DNA of 33,095 bases from Bacteroidales bacterium (lineage in GTDB: Bacteria > Bacteroidota > Bacteroidia > Bacteroidales > Bacteroidaceae). Below, piece by piece: positions 1 through 7,119 of the stretch (the stretch's first letter is position 1; every line of letters starts with the position of its first letter). The translations under genes and the position numbers were made by a program. The notes beneath the pieces were generated by a model, which made no database searches, was not told the DNA's origin, and saw only the letters and a list, made by a program, of their open reading frames with translations. The stretch covers positions 1-33,095 of the forward strand of contig SFEK01000002.1 in the NCBI GenBank assembly GCA_004557285.1, given 5' to 3'.

Positions 1-129
1 GTCGGAAGCTATGAGATATATGATGTCAACGGACAGCGTGTCAGCCCTTCAGTCACAACGCCGGGTATCTATATCGTGAAGATGGCTACTGACAAAGGCA
101 TGCGTGCCGTGAAAATCATGAAACGATGA
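1..129 (+). CDS. C-terminal end of a secreted protein with a type IX secretion sorting domain (5' end outside window)
   Basis: Only the last 42 codons and the TGA stop are present, reading from the first base of the window. The peptide has the pattern of a T9SS type A sorting tail: a strand with YDVNGQRV, a turn with PGIYIVK, and a basic end (VKIMKR). In this family the tail directs export through the outer membrane by the type IX system and is then cut off or used for anchoring. The function of the cargo cannot be told from this fragment. The full sprA gene at 13889 encodes the pore such a protein would use, so both halves of the export route occur in this window. Identity as a sorting tail is fairly secure; everything upstream is unseen. 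Confidence 0.8.
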   Translation, partial: VGSYEIYDVNGQRVSPSVTTPGIYIVKMATDKGMRAVKIMKR

Positions 130-182
130 GATGATATACCTATCTGACGCCAGCTGACGCTGGCTGTCCAACCTGCATAGTC

Positions 183-214
183 ACAAGGCGGTCCCGATGG
201 TGGGGCCGCCTTGT
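183..214. terminator. Hairpin between convergent genes (terminator-like)
   Basis: Arms 183-195 and 202-214 pair over 13 bp with one G-U wobble and a 6-base loop. It lies 54 bp after the stop of the T9SS substrate and before the end of the convergent response regulator. No clear U-run follows on either strand, so a classical intrinsic terminator is only partly supported. A smaller 6-bp hairpin lies at 149-164, and a 6-bp repeat pair at 267-272/286-291. I see no gene between 130 and 352. Confidence 0.5.
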
Positions 215-352
215 ATGCGAGTATCGTATTTACCGTTTTATACATCCCCCCTGCTCTACGGTCAACGTTGCAAGTCATTGGGCAATGCAACACGCTGACG
301 GAGAAGCCGCATGCCTTCGCTTCGTGGTCGTCAGTGGCAAGCGTGGCATGGC

Positions 353-1102
353 TTACAGCGAGTTGTACCTGTTGACCAGTTTGCGGCGGAAGAAACGGCC
401 CACCTTGATGCTTTCAATCTTCTCAAAGGGGGGATAGAAATGGCACACGTTGTCGCGCACCTCCAGCAGATAGTTGATGTTGATGATGTGTTTCTGGCTC
501 ACCTGCACAAAACTGTCGTTGAGAGCAAGCAGGGTTTCTTTGTTGACGTTGCGCTTTAGACGCAGTGGTTTTTCGCATCCGGCTGCCACTACTGTCCACA
601 CGCGTAGCTCGTGTTCATAGGCAAAGGCACAGATGTCGCGGATGTCTATCAAGCGGAAATCCATGGTGTTGGTGTAGAAGAGCAGTTTGCCGTCTTTGCT
701 GTTGATGGCGTCGTTTTGGGCTTGAGGGTTTGCCCTGTTGTTACATTCCACATAAAATCGCTCGATGATGGTCTGCAGTTCATCATCGTTGATGGGCTTG
801 GTGAGGAAGTCGAAAGCCTTGTTGCGGAATGCCGGCAACATATATTCGTTATAGGCCGTGTAGATGACAACTTTGCACCAGTGGCTAGACTGCTGCTGCA
901 TGTTGCCCAGAAAGTCGATGCCCGTCATGTCGGGCAGTTCGATGTCGAGAAACAGCAGGTCGGGCTTATGGGTCTTGATGGCCTCAATGCCATCTTTGCC
1001 ATTGGATGCCGTGGCCACCACTGTGATGTCTTCAAAATGCTCAAGTTTGCTCCGCAGAGCGTCAATCGCTGTTGGGGTGTCGTCGATGATGATAACGTTC
1101 AT
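353..1102 (-). CDS. LytTR-family response regulator
   Basis: This 249-residue protein is a DNA-binding response regulator of the AlgR/LytR type. Residues 1-120 form a receiver domain: acidic pair D7/D8, phospho-acceptor Asp53 in FLDIELPDMTG, Thr82, and the conserved Lys102-Pro103 pair (FLTKPIND). Residues of about 145-245 match a LytTR domain, with the basic end FFRRKLVNRYNSL. It starts 14 bp after the stop of the histidine kinase upstream on the same strand, so the two almost certainly form one operon and a cognate pair. The target genes cannot be read from the sequence; the neighbouring T9SS substrate or the SusC/SusD scar locus would be guesses. Length is normal for the family. Confidence 0.93.
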   Translation of the reverse strand: MNVIIIDDTPTAIDALRSKLEHFEDITVVATASNGKDGIEAIKTHKPDLLFLDIELPDMTGIDFLGNMQQQSSHWCKVVIYTAYNEYMLPAFRNKAFDFLTKPINDDELQTIIERFYVECNNRANPQAQNDAINSKDGKLLFYTNTMDFRLIDIRDICAFAYEHELRVWTVVAAGCEKPLRLKRNVNKETLLALNDSFVQVSQKHIININYLLEVRDNVCHFYPPFEKIESIKVGRFFRRKLVNRYNSL

Positions 1103-1116
1103 GGTATGATAGTGAT

Positions 1117-3162
1117 TTAGTGATCAGGTTGTTGTTCAATGGGTATGGTGATAGACACTTGACACCCCGTGATGTTGCCATCGGTGGCCGTGATGTTGCG
1201 CACGTTCATGGAGATTTTGCGCTTTCTCGACCGGTTGAGGAAATGGATGGTGCTTTGTATCACCTTCATGCCTGTTTGGGTGGAGTGGGGTGAGGTTTTT
1301 CTGATGTCAAATCCTATACCGTTGTCGGTCACTGCAACGCAATAGGTGCGACTGTCGTGGTCGATGCTGACGCCCACATGCAGGCTCTTTGCACCCTGTC
1401 GGGATTTCAGTCCGTGCTTGATGGCATTTTCCACCAATATCTGTATGAACATCGAGGGTATCATCAGCTGTTCCATCCATTGGTCATCGGGGGTGTCGAC
1501 CTGGTAATCCAGCGGCTCGTCCATCTGTTGTGTAATCACGCTGATGTAGCAGTTGACAAAGTCGAGCTCTTCTTTCAGCGTTACCCAGTATTTGCCCGAC
1601 ATCTTCAGGTTAGTGCGTATCAGATTGGCCATGTTGACCAGCGTCTTGGCACTCTTCTCGTCGGTCTGCACAATGCTGTTGTTGAGCATGTTGAAGATGA
1701 AGTGTGGCGATATTCTGTTCCTGATGTTCCGCAGGCGAATCTCCATCAGTTGCATGTCGGTCTGCAGGCGGCGCTTGTGCATCAGGGTGACGGCAAAGAG
1801 ACAGAGCAGGATGAGAATCACGACCACGAGCACCGCGATAAACTGCCCCAGTTGAGCCTTGCGCAGGTGGGCATCTTTCTCCTGCATGGCTATCTGATGG
1901 TGCAGGATGAGTGTGTCCTGGGTGTGCCGCATGATGATGTCGGCTGTTCTCATACGTTCGGCGTTGTGCTTCAGCGAATCGTTGTAGGCATTGCTTCGGC
2001 ACAGGTTTTCGTAGGCCTTGAGGTAGTTGCCCGTCTTGACATAATAACGGCGCAGGTAGGTGCTGCGGATGTTCTGCAGGGTGAAGTCGATGTCGTGGTT
2101 CTCTGTTTCGGATTGCAGGATGCGGCGCACCTCTTTCACGTTGTTTTCTTTGAGTTTTAACCCGATTAATATGGTGTTGGCATAAAACACTGCAGTGTTG
2201 TCTTTGATACGTTTGAAATATTTTTCAGCATCGGCCAGATAGCGGTAGGCTTCTTCCGTCTGGTCAAGGTTGAGATACACATCGGCCATGTTGAGGTGGC
2301 AGGCGTGCATGGCGTAGCTGTTTCCATGGGCATTGCGCATGAGCTGTTGTTCCAAGCGCTTGAACATCTGCAGGGCCTGCTTGTAATCTCCTTTATAATA
2401 ATAGTAGTTGCCGTAGTTGTTCAGGAAATAATATTGCATATCTGTTGACATCAGGCGAATGGATTTGTCGGCCGTCTCATAGCACTTTTGTGCGGATTCA
2501 AAGTCGCCAAGGTTCACATAGATACGCCCCAGTCCCATGTAGAGCGACACGTTGACCTTCCGGGGCAGTTTGAGCGAGTCGGCAAGGAACAGCGCCCGGC
2601 GATACCACCATGCGGCATGGGGCATGTCGTTGACAGAGATATAGGCATCGCCCATGTTGGCGCACAGGTCGGGCAAGGCCTGTTGCCGGTCGCTATGACT
2701 CAGATGGACATATGCCTCGCTGTATAGTCGCAGTTCCTGTTGTGGATTGACATGAAATTTGTGCAGATAGGCGGCCTGGGTGTTTTTCATATAGGCCAGC
2801 ATGCCGTTGATTCTGGGCGATGGCTTTTGTCTGCTGATGAATTTCACCGTGTTCTTCCATCTGGGCTGGCAGGTATCCACATGCTCGTGGTCAACACAAT
2901 GCCGCATCCACCGCAGCTGGATGGCGTACCAGGTGATGCTGTCTTTGGCACTGTGCAATGCCTTTTCAATCAGCTTTTCCATGAAGGGCGAATTGTGGGC
3001 CAATGAGTCGTCGAGTGTATGGAGCATCTGGATTGTTGCCTCGTCTGCCGCATCAGATTCCTTGTTGTCTTGGCACGACAGGCAGAGCCCCAGACAGCAG
3101 ATGAGTGCTGTCAGCCATGAGCGTATATTTGTTGTCTTTTTATTCACGTTCAATATTTTCAT
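1117..3162 (-). CDS. TPR-containing sensor histidine kinase, LytS/YehU type
   Basis: This 681-residue membrane sensor has an N-terminal hydrophobic stretch ending in LGLCLSC (Cys30, a possible lipobox), then a periplasmic region of about 40-430 made of helical TPR-like repeats (for example AAWWYRRALFLADSL and AQKCYETADKSI). One membrane helix lies at about 441-461. The cytoplasmic part has the His_kinase domain with phospho-acceptor His487 in ISPHFIFN, the N-box VENAIKHG (Asn579) and the G1 box DNGIGFD (Asp613). This layout is common in Bacteroidota, where such kinases pair with LytTR regulators; the partner follows 14 bp downstream. The signal sensed by the TPR region is unknown. If Cys30 is really lipidated, the protein would be held by both a lipid and a membrane helix; an uncleaved signal anchor is the simpler reading. 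Confidence 0.92.
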   Translation of the reverse strand: MKILNVNKKTTNIRSWLTALICCLGLCLSCQDNKESDAADEATIQMLHTLDDSLAHNSPFMEKLIEKALHSAKDSITWYAIQLRWMRHCVDHEHVDTCQPRWKNTVKFISRQKPSPRINGMLAYMKNTQAAYLHKFHVNPQQELRLYSEAYVHLSHSDRQQALPDLCANMGDAYISVNDMPHAAWWYRRALFLADSLKLPRKVNVSLYMGLGRIYVNLGDFESAQKCYETADKSIRLMSTDMQYYFLNNYGNYYYYKGDYKQALQMFKRLEQQLMRNAHGNSYAMHACHLNMADVYLNLDQTEEAYRYLADAEKYFKRIKDNTAVFYANTILIGLKLKENNVKEVRRILQSETENHDIDFTLQNIRSTYLRRYYVKTGNYLKAYENLCRSNAYNDSLKHNAERMRTADIIMRHTQDTLILHHQIAMQEKDAHLRKAQLGQFIAVLVVVILILLCLFAVTLMHKRRLQTDMQLMEIRLRNIRNRISPHFIFNMLNNSIVQTDEKSAKTLVNMANLIRTNLKMSGKYWVTLKEELDFVNCYISVITQQMDEPLDYQVDTPDDQWMEQLMIPSMFIQILVENAIKHGLKSRQGAKSLHVGVSIDHDSRTYCVAVTDNGIGFDIRKTSPHSTQTGMKVIQSTIHFLNRSRKRKISMNVRNITATDGNITGCQVSITIPIEQQPDH

Positions 3163-3173
3163 CTAATGATGTT

Positions 3174-3181
3174 CAAAGTTA
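3174..3181 (-). promoter_or_regulatory. Putative -7 box of the two-component operon
   Basis: On the minus strand this reads TAACTTTG, an exact match to the Bacteroidota -7 pattern TAnnTTTG. No good -33 element is seen at the expected distance. Transcription would begin only about 5 bp before the kinase ATG at 3162, so the mRNA would be close to leaderless. Confidence 0.45.
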
Positions 3182-3420
3182 AGGATTATTTACGACATAG
3201 AAGAAAAATTCTCATTAAAAAGCGTTTTTTAAGGTATATTTCATGAGCGAAACACTGAAAACGTGTATAATGAGTTTACACTTCAGGATGTTTTTATCTG
3301 CATCGATACCATTGCTCCCGTGGTCTTTAGGTCATTTTCGGGCTTTGGATGACAGTGAATTTTGTAAATATTTGTGCAAACCTTTGCCTTGTGGGATATG
3401 CTTGTTTTTATGTAATATTT

Positions 3421-3451
3421 TTTGCGAATTTTTAAAAAATGAATAGTTTTG
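3421..3451 (+). promoter_or_regulatory. Bacteroidota-type promoter of the former SusC/SusD locus
   Basis: TTTG at 3421-3424, a 19-bp spacer and TAGTTTTG at 3444-3451 match both parts of the Bacteroidota housekeeping promoter consensus. The predicted start near 3457 leaves a leader of about 54 bp before the receptor remnant at 3511. The histidine phosphatase at 3819 has no promoter of its own that I can see and would be transcribed from here. The stretch 3163-3420 shows no other gene. Confidence 0.7.
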
Positions 3452-3510
3452 CACCATTAATAATTATGGAAACGAAATAATGTCAAGTATTATTTTTTAA
3501 CTATCATCTT

Positions 3511-3790
3511 ATGGAAAATTATTTGAACAGACTGTTGGGGAAGCCCACCAAGACTGTGGTGGCTCTTGCCCTGTTGGGCATTCCCTACGTTGCTTCTGCC
3601 TCCGGTGAGTTGTCGGCTCTCCAGACGGGTAAAAACGAAGCAAACATTTCACAGCGACAGGTAAACAATTACCAACCTCGTTCGCTTCGGCAAGTTCACC
3701 AAGCGCAACAACTGGGATTGGAAGAACGGTGAGCGTCTTGGTGCTGATGTTGACGACCACTTCAATGTGTTCCCGATTCCAGAAACCTAA
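3511..3790 (+). pseudogene. Fusion scar of a SusC-type receptor N-terminus and a SusD-type C-terminus
   Basis: The reading frame from ATG 3511 begins MENYLNRLLGKPTK and continues through a hydrophobic, signal-peptide-like stretch (VVALALLGIPYVASASG), the style of SusC/RagA TonB-dependent receptors in Prevotella. From about 3665 a different frame (+1 relative to the first) reads as the last 41 residues of a SusD/RagB lipoprotein: TNLVRFGKFTKR, NNWDWKNGERLG and the typical tail HFNVFPIPET, stop TAA 3788-3790. The normal order is complete susC then complete susD, so about 4 kb or more seems to have been removed, with the join near 3650-3668. As joined, translation from 3511 leaves the SusD frame and stops at 3732 (73 residues). 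The SusD assignment rests on the conserved end motif and is strong; the SusC assignment is inferred from position and style. Confidence 0.75.
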
Positions 3791-3818
3791 AGGACCAACA
3801 ATCCTAACTTAAAACAGA

Positions 3819-5096
3819 ATGATGGCTATAAACAGTAAGAAACTGTGCGTCATATTGACAGCTGCTCTGGCTTGCATGGATGGCATGGCGCAGACCTCTC
3901 CCGAGGAACTGCGTGCCAATCCCTGCAAGGCAGGGGGCGTGTATCTCGCCTATCCCGTGCCCACAGAGGCACTTACCCCTGCGCCTAAAGGCTATAAACC
4001 TGTGTATATCAGCCATTATGGCCGACACGGCTCACGTTATCTCATCGGCGACAGGGATTATGGCTGGGTAGTGGATTTGTTCAACGATGCACGCCAGCAC
4101 AATGCCCTTACCGAGAAAGGCAAGGATGTGTGCGATAGGCTGAACAAACTGTGGCCCGAGGTAGAACATCGTGGCGGCGACCTGAGTATTATCGGTGTGC
4201 AACAGCAGCAGGGCATTGCAGAGCGTATGTACCGCAATTACCCCAATGTCTTCAAGGCTGGACAAAAGGTTTCTGCCCGCAGCACCATGTCTCTGCGCTG
4301 CGCCATGAGTATGGCAGCATTCGGCGACAGGCTGAAAACGCTTGCCCCGCAACTGGACTTCCTCTATGAAGCCAGTGATCGCTATATGGCCTACCTCAAC
4401 TATCATGCCGATTCGTCGAATGTGTTCACACACGACAAGACCGGTCCTTGGGTGGAGGAATACCGAAAGTTTGAAGAGGAGAAAATCCAGCCCGACCGCA
4501 TGATGAAGGCCCTCTTTTCTGACCGCCAGTATGTGCGCAAGAAGGTAAATCCCACCAATCTGATGTGGGGCTTCTATTGGATTGCCGTAGATATGCAAGA
4601 CATTCCCACCGACTTGAGCTTCTTCGATGTGTTCGAGGGTGACGAACTGTTCAATGTGTGGCAGTGCAACAACTACCGCTTTTATGTGTGCAATGCCAAC
4701 CACGCAGCGAGCAAGGGCATTGTGGTGGATAATGCCACCCATCTGCTCAGAAACATCATCGAGAGCGCCGATGAGGCCCTGTCAAAGGGAGATGTGGCAG
4801 CCACCCTGCGTTTTGGTCATGATGGCAATGTGATACCTCTGCTCGCCATTCTCGGCATAGAGAATTTCAATGTTGCGGTGGAAGCTCCCGAAGAAGTCTA
4901 TAAGGCGTGGTGCGACTTCCAGGCTGCTCCCATGGCTGCCAATGTGCAGATGGTGTTCTACAAGAACAAGAGCAATGATGTGTTGGTCAAGTTCATGCAC
5001 AACGAGCGTGAAGTGCACATCGCCATGGATTCTGACATCTGGCCTTATTATCGTTGGAACGATGTTCGTGAATATCTTTCCAAAAGGTTGAAATAA
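3819..5096 (+). CDS. Secreted histidine acid phosphatase, MINPP/phytase-like
   Basis: This 425-residue exported enzyme of the histidine phosphatase superfamily, branch 2, has a signal peptide covering about residues 1-24 (cut near MAQ). The active-site motif is HYGRHGSRY, with nucleophile His70 and Arg69 and Arg73; RSTMSLRC at about 154-161 supplies a further conserved Arg, and FGHDGN (His334-Asp335) is the C-terminal proton-donor motif. Relatives cleave phosphate from inositol phosphates or other small esters; the exact substrate cannot be told here. It begins 28 bp after the SusD remnant, so it was probably the third gene of an uptake locus and has lost its transporter. It ends before a strong bidirectional terminator. 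Alternative ATG at 3822. The fold is certain; phytase activity is inferred. Confidence 0.85.
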   Translation: MMAINSKKLCVILTAALACMDGMAQTSPEELRANPCKAGGVYLAYPVPTEALTPAPKGYKPVYISHYGRHGSRYLIGDRDYGWVVDLFNDARQHNALTEKGKDVCDRLNKLWPEVEHRGGDLSIIGVQQQQGIAERMYRNYPNVFKAGQKVSARSTMSLRCAMSMAAFGDRLKTLAPQLDFLYEASDRYMAYLNYHADSSNVFTHDKTGPWVEEYRKFEEEKIQPDRMMKALFSDRQYVRKKVNPTNLMWGFYWIAVDMQDIPTDLSFFDVFEGDELFNVWQCNNYRFYVCNANHAASKGIVVDNATHLLRNIIESADEALSKGDVAATLRFGHDGNVIPLLAILGIENFNVAVEAPEEVYKAWCDFQAAPMAANVQMVFYKNKSNDVLVKFMHNEREVHIAMDSDIWPYYRWNDVREYLSKRLK

Positions 5097-5101
5097 AAAC
5101 A

Positions 5102-5134
5102 GGAGGAGCAGGCCACTACCTGCTCCTCCATTTT
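5102..5134. terminator. Bidirectional intrinsic terminator
   Basis: A perfect 11-bp stem (5102-5112 with 5119-5129) and 6-base loop lie 5 bp after the phosphatase stop. ATTTT follows on the plus strand, and on the minus strand a TTTTTATTT run follows, so it can end transcription of both convergent genes. Confidence 0.85.
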
Positions 5135-5199
5135 CGTTATGGTAGGTTCTATTTGTTCCCTCCTTCAAAATGCCGTCAAGCGAATGGTTAGAACCCATC

Positions 5200-6024
5200 T
5201 TATTTTCTCTTTACTTGATCGACAATGTCGAATTTTGTTTCCTCAGGGGTGAGATAATCGTATGCGCTCCTCATGTCTGCCATCGTGATGGGCACCAGAC
5301 GGTCAATGTCTCTTGGTTTGTCTTTCAGACAATGGGAAAAGAGCCAGTCGTAGGTCTGTTTCAGATACAGAATGCGGGCCAGGTCGCCATGCGAAGCACC
5401 TGGCAGCCAGTCGTAGCGCAGCAGTTTGTCGTTGCCGGCATCATGCATGGCCTTGACCACTTGCTTGGATTGTGAGATAGACACAGCACGGTCGGCGGTA
5501 CCATGCAGTATCCACAAAGGCACCTGTCCCAGTTTGGTATAGTCTTTCAGCGTGCTGCCTCCGCACAATGCCATGGCAGCCGCTATGCGATCGGGGTAAG
5601 TGCCTGCCAAGTCGAGCACGCCATAGCCGCCGAGACTCATGCCGATGGCATATACACGAGTGGTGTCTATGTCGTAGTTGTCTTCCACCCAGTCGAGAAT
5701 CTTGGCGATTTTCCTGGGGCTCCACGAACCGCCCGGATTTTGCGGTGCCACCACCATACATGGATAATATCTCCCTTTCTCTATGGCGTGGAGCAATCCG
5801 TATCGGCGCACCCGCTGCAGGTTGTTGCCACAAAGGCTGGCACCATGCAGAAAGATGATGACAGGCACTTTCTGGTGTTCGTGGGTGTATTCGCGTGGTG
5901 CATAGAGCCAGAAGTTGTAGCTTTCGGGCACCGTGTTGCGCATGGCAGCCAACTGTCCGTTTTGGGCGTGGGCGCAGAGGGGCAGCAGCCACAGCAGCAG
6001 TGCAACTAAAAGTTGATGTTGCAT
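5200..6024 (-). CDS. Secreted alpha/beta-hydrolase (esterase / prolyl-oligopeptidase-like)
   Basis: This 274-residue protein has a clear signal peptide (cut after AHA, residue 20). It carries the alpha/beta-hydrolase landmarks: oxyanion region FLHGASLCGNN, nucleophile Ser130 in GMSLGGYG, acid Asp178 in HGTADRAV, and His212 in GASHGD. It resembles the PHB-depolymerase/feruloyl-esterase type of single-domain esterases that Bacteroidota export to act on plant polymers, but the substrate is not determined. Its start lies inside the end of the FabK-like gene upstream (19-bp overlap), so the two are co-transcribed and probably coupled in translation. Catalytic triad complete; no carbohydrate-binding domain seen. 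Confidence 0.87.
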   Translation of the reverse strand: MQHQLLVALLLWLLPLCAHAQNGQLAAMRNTVPESYNFWLYAPREYTHEHQKVPVIIFLHGASLCGNNLQRVRRYGLLHAIEKGRYYPCMVVAPQNPGGSWSPRKIAKILDWVEDNYDIDTTRVYAIGMSLGGYGVLDLAGTYPDRIAAAMALCGGSTLKDYTKLGQVPLWILHGTADRAVSISQSKQVVKAMHDAGNDKLLRYDWLPGASHGDLARILYLKQTYDWLFSHCLKDKPRDIDRLVPITMADMRSAYDYLTPEETKFDIVDQVKRK

Positions 6025-6956
6025 AAGGCCTGTCGGGTTTGTTCAAAATCATTGACCAGTTCGTCCATGACCGTGGCCACGGGTCTGATGCTTTTGATGG
6101 CAGAGGCAATCTGTCCGATTTCCAGTTCGCCCTGTTCCAAATCACCTTCAAAGATACCTCGTTTAGAGGCTGCCCTGCCCAGCATCTGGCGCAGCTCTTC
6201 GCCTGTTGCCCCTTGGTATTCGGCGGCAATCAGTTGGTGGTAAAGGGCGTTCTTGACCAATCGGGTGGGCGACAGTGCTTTCAGACACAGCATGGTGTCG
6301 CCTTCGGCCATCTGTGTGCAGCGTTGCTTGAAGGCCGGCGATGCTGAGCTTTCTTCGGTAAGGGCAAACAATGTGCCTGCCTGTATGCCTTCGGCGCCCA
6401 ACGCCATGGCGGCCAGCATGGCACGGCCAGAAGCGATGCCGCCTGCGGCAATCAGCGGTAGGGTGGTGGCCTGGCGCACCTGTGGTATCAAGGTCATGGT
6501 GGTGGTTTCCTCACGCCCGTTGTGACCTCCGGCCTCAAAGCCCTCGGCCACGATGGCATCCACGCCTGCATCTTCGCATTTGCGGGCAAACACGCTGCTC
6601 GACACCACATGAGCTACCTTGATGCCTGCCTCGTGCAGCATGGGGGTGTATTTCTTGGGGCTGCCGGCAGAGGTGAATACGACGGGCACACCATTGTCGA
6701 TGAGCAGGTGCATCAGGCGGTCGATCTCGGGGTACATCAGCGGCACGTTCACGCCCCAAGGCTTGGTGGTGGCCGCCTTCATCTTGTTGATGTGTTCCTC
6801 TAATGTTTCTGGGTGCATGCTGCCTGCACCCAACAGTCCCAAACCGCCGGCATTGCTTACCGCTGATGCCAGTCTCCATCCGCTGCACCATACCATGCCG
6901 CCTTGAACGACAGGATATTTGATGCCAAATAATGAGGTTATTCTGTTCATTGTCAT
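6006..6956 (-). CDS. FMN-dependent nitronate monooxygenase / enoyl-ACP reductase II (FabK) family protein
   Basis: This 316-residue TIM-barrel flavoprotein has the start GIKYPVVQGGM, the central AGGH motif (residues 142-145, in FEAGGHNGREE) and the phosphate-binding loop AAGGIASG (170-177), all typical of the 2-nitropropane dioxygenase/FabK family. Members either oxidise nitronates or reduce enoyl-ACP in fatty-acid synthesis; sequence alone leaves both open, though the GGHNGRE region is FabK-like. No signal peptide, so cytoplasmic. The gene overlaps the esterase start by 19 bp and has a strong promoter within an inverted repeat upstream. ATG at 6950 is an alternative start. Confidence 0.85.
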   Translation of the reverse strand: MTMNRITSLFGIKYPVVQGGMVWCSGWRLASAVSNAGGLGLLGAGSMHPETLEEHINKMKAATTKPWGVNVPLMYPEIDRLMHLLIDNGVPVVFTSAGSPKKYTPMLHEAGIKVAHVVSSSVFARKCEDAGVDAIVAEGFEAGGHNGREETTTMTLIPQVRQATTLPLIAAGGIASGRAMLAAMALGAEGIQAGTLFALTEESSASPAFKQRCTQMAEGDTMLCLKALSPTRLVKNALYHQLIAAEYQGATGEELRQMLGRAASKRGIFEGDLEQGELEIGQIASAIKSIRPVATVMDELVNDFEQTRQALCNINF

Positions 6957-6959
6957 TGT

Positions 6960-7025
6960 ATGTCAGTATTTTTGTAAGTTACGTTTCGGTGAATGGCCGA
7001 AAATGATTTACAAAAATACTGACAT
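6960..7025. repeat. Perfect 18-bp inverted repeat with mirrored -7 boxes
   Basis: Arms 6960-6977 and 7008-7025 are exact reverse complements, and an inner 6-bp repeat (6984-6989/6997-7002) is nested between them. Each arm contains TATTTTTG, a Bacteroidota -7 box: 6967-6974 on the plus strand and 7011-7018 on the minus strand. Only the minus copy has a -33 element and serves the FabK-like gene. The plus copy would drive transcription against the TonB-receptor-like gene. It may equally be an operator or an mRNA leader structure. Confidence 0.8.
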
Positions 7026-7042
7026 TATTTGGATTATTCAAA
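7011..7042 (-). promoter_or_regulatory. Promoter of the FabK-like/esterase operon
   Basis: On the minus strand TTTG (7039-7042), a 20-bp spacer and TATTTTTG (7011-7018) match the Bacteroidota promoter consensus closely. Predicted start near 7005, giving a leader of about 49 bp that begins at the edge of the inverted repeat. Confidence 0.7.
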
Positions 7043-7078
7043 CCTGATAAGTTGAATAAATATACTTTAACCAATTTT

Positions 7079-7110
7079 TTGCAAAAGACGGGCTGGTGTG
7101 TCGCCCGTCT
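7079..7110 (-). terminator. Terminator of the TonB-receptor-like gene
   Basis: A perfect 8-bp stem (7086-7093 with 7103-7110) starts 9 bp after the gene's stop. On the minus strand it is followed by TTT directly after a T closing the stem, so the U-run is short but present. Confidence 0.6.
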
Positions 7111-7119
7111 GCTGTGATG

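Noticed and set aside
3243..3446. 67-codon frame in the gap before the SusC remnant
   Set aside because: It overlaps the promoter at 3421-3451, has a Cys/Phe-rich chance composition and no ribosome site.
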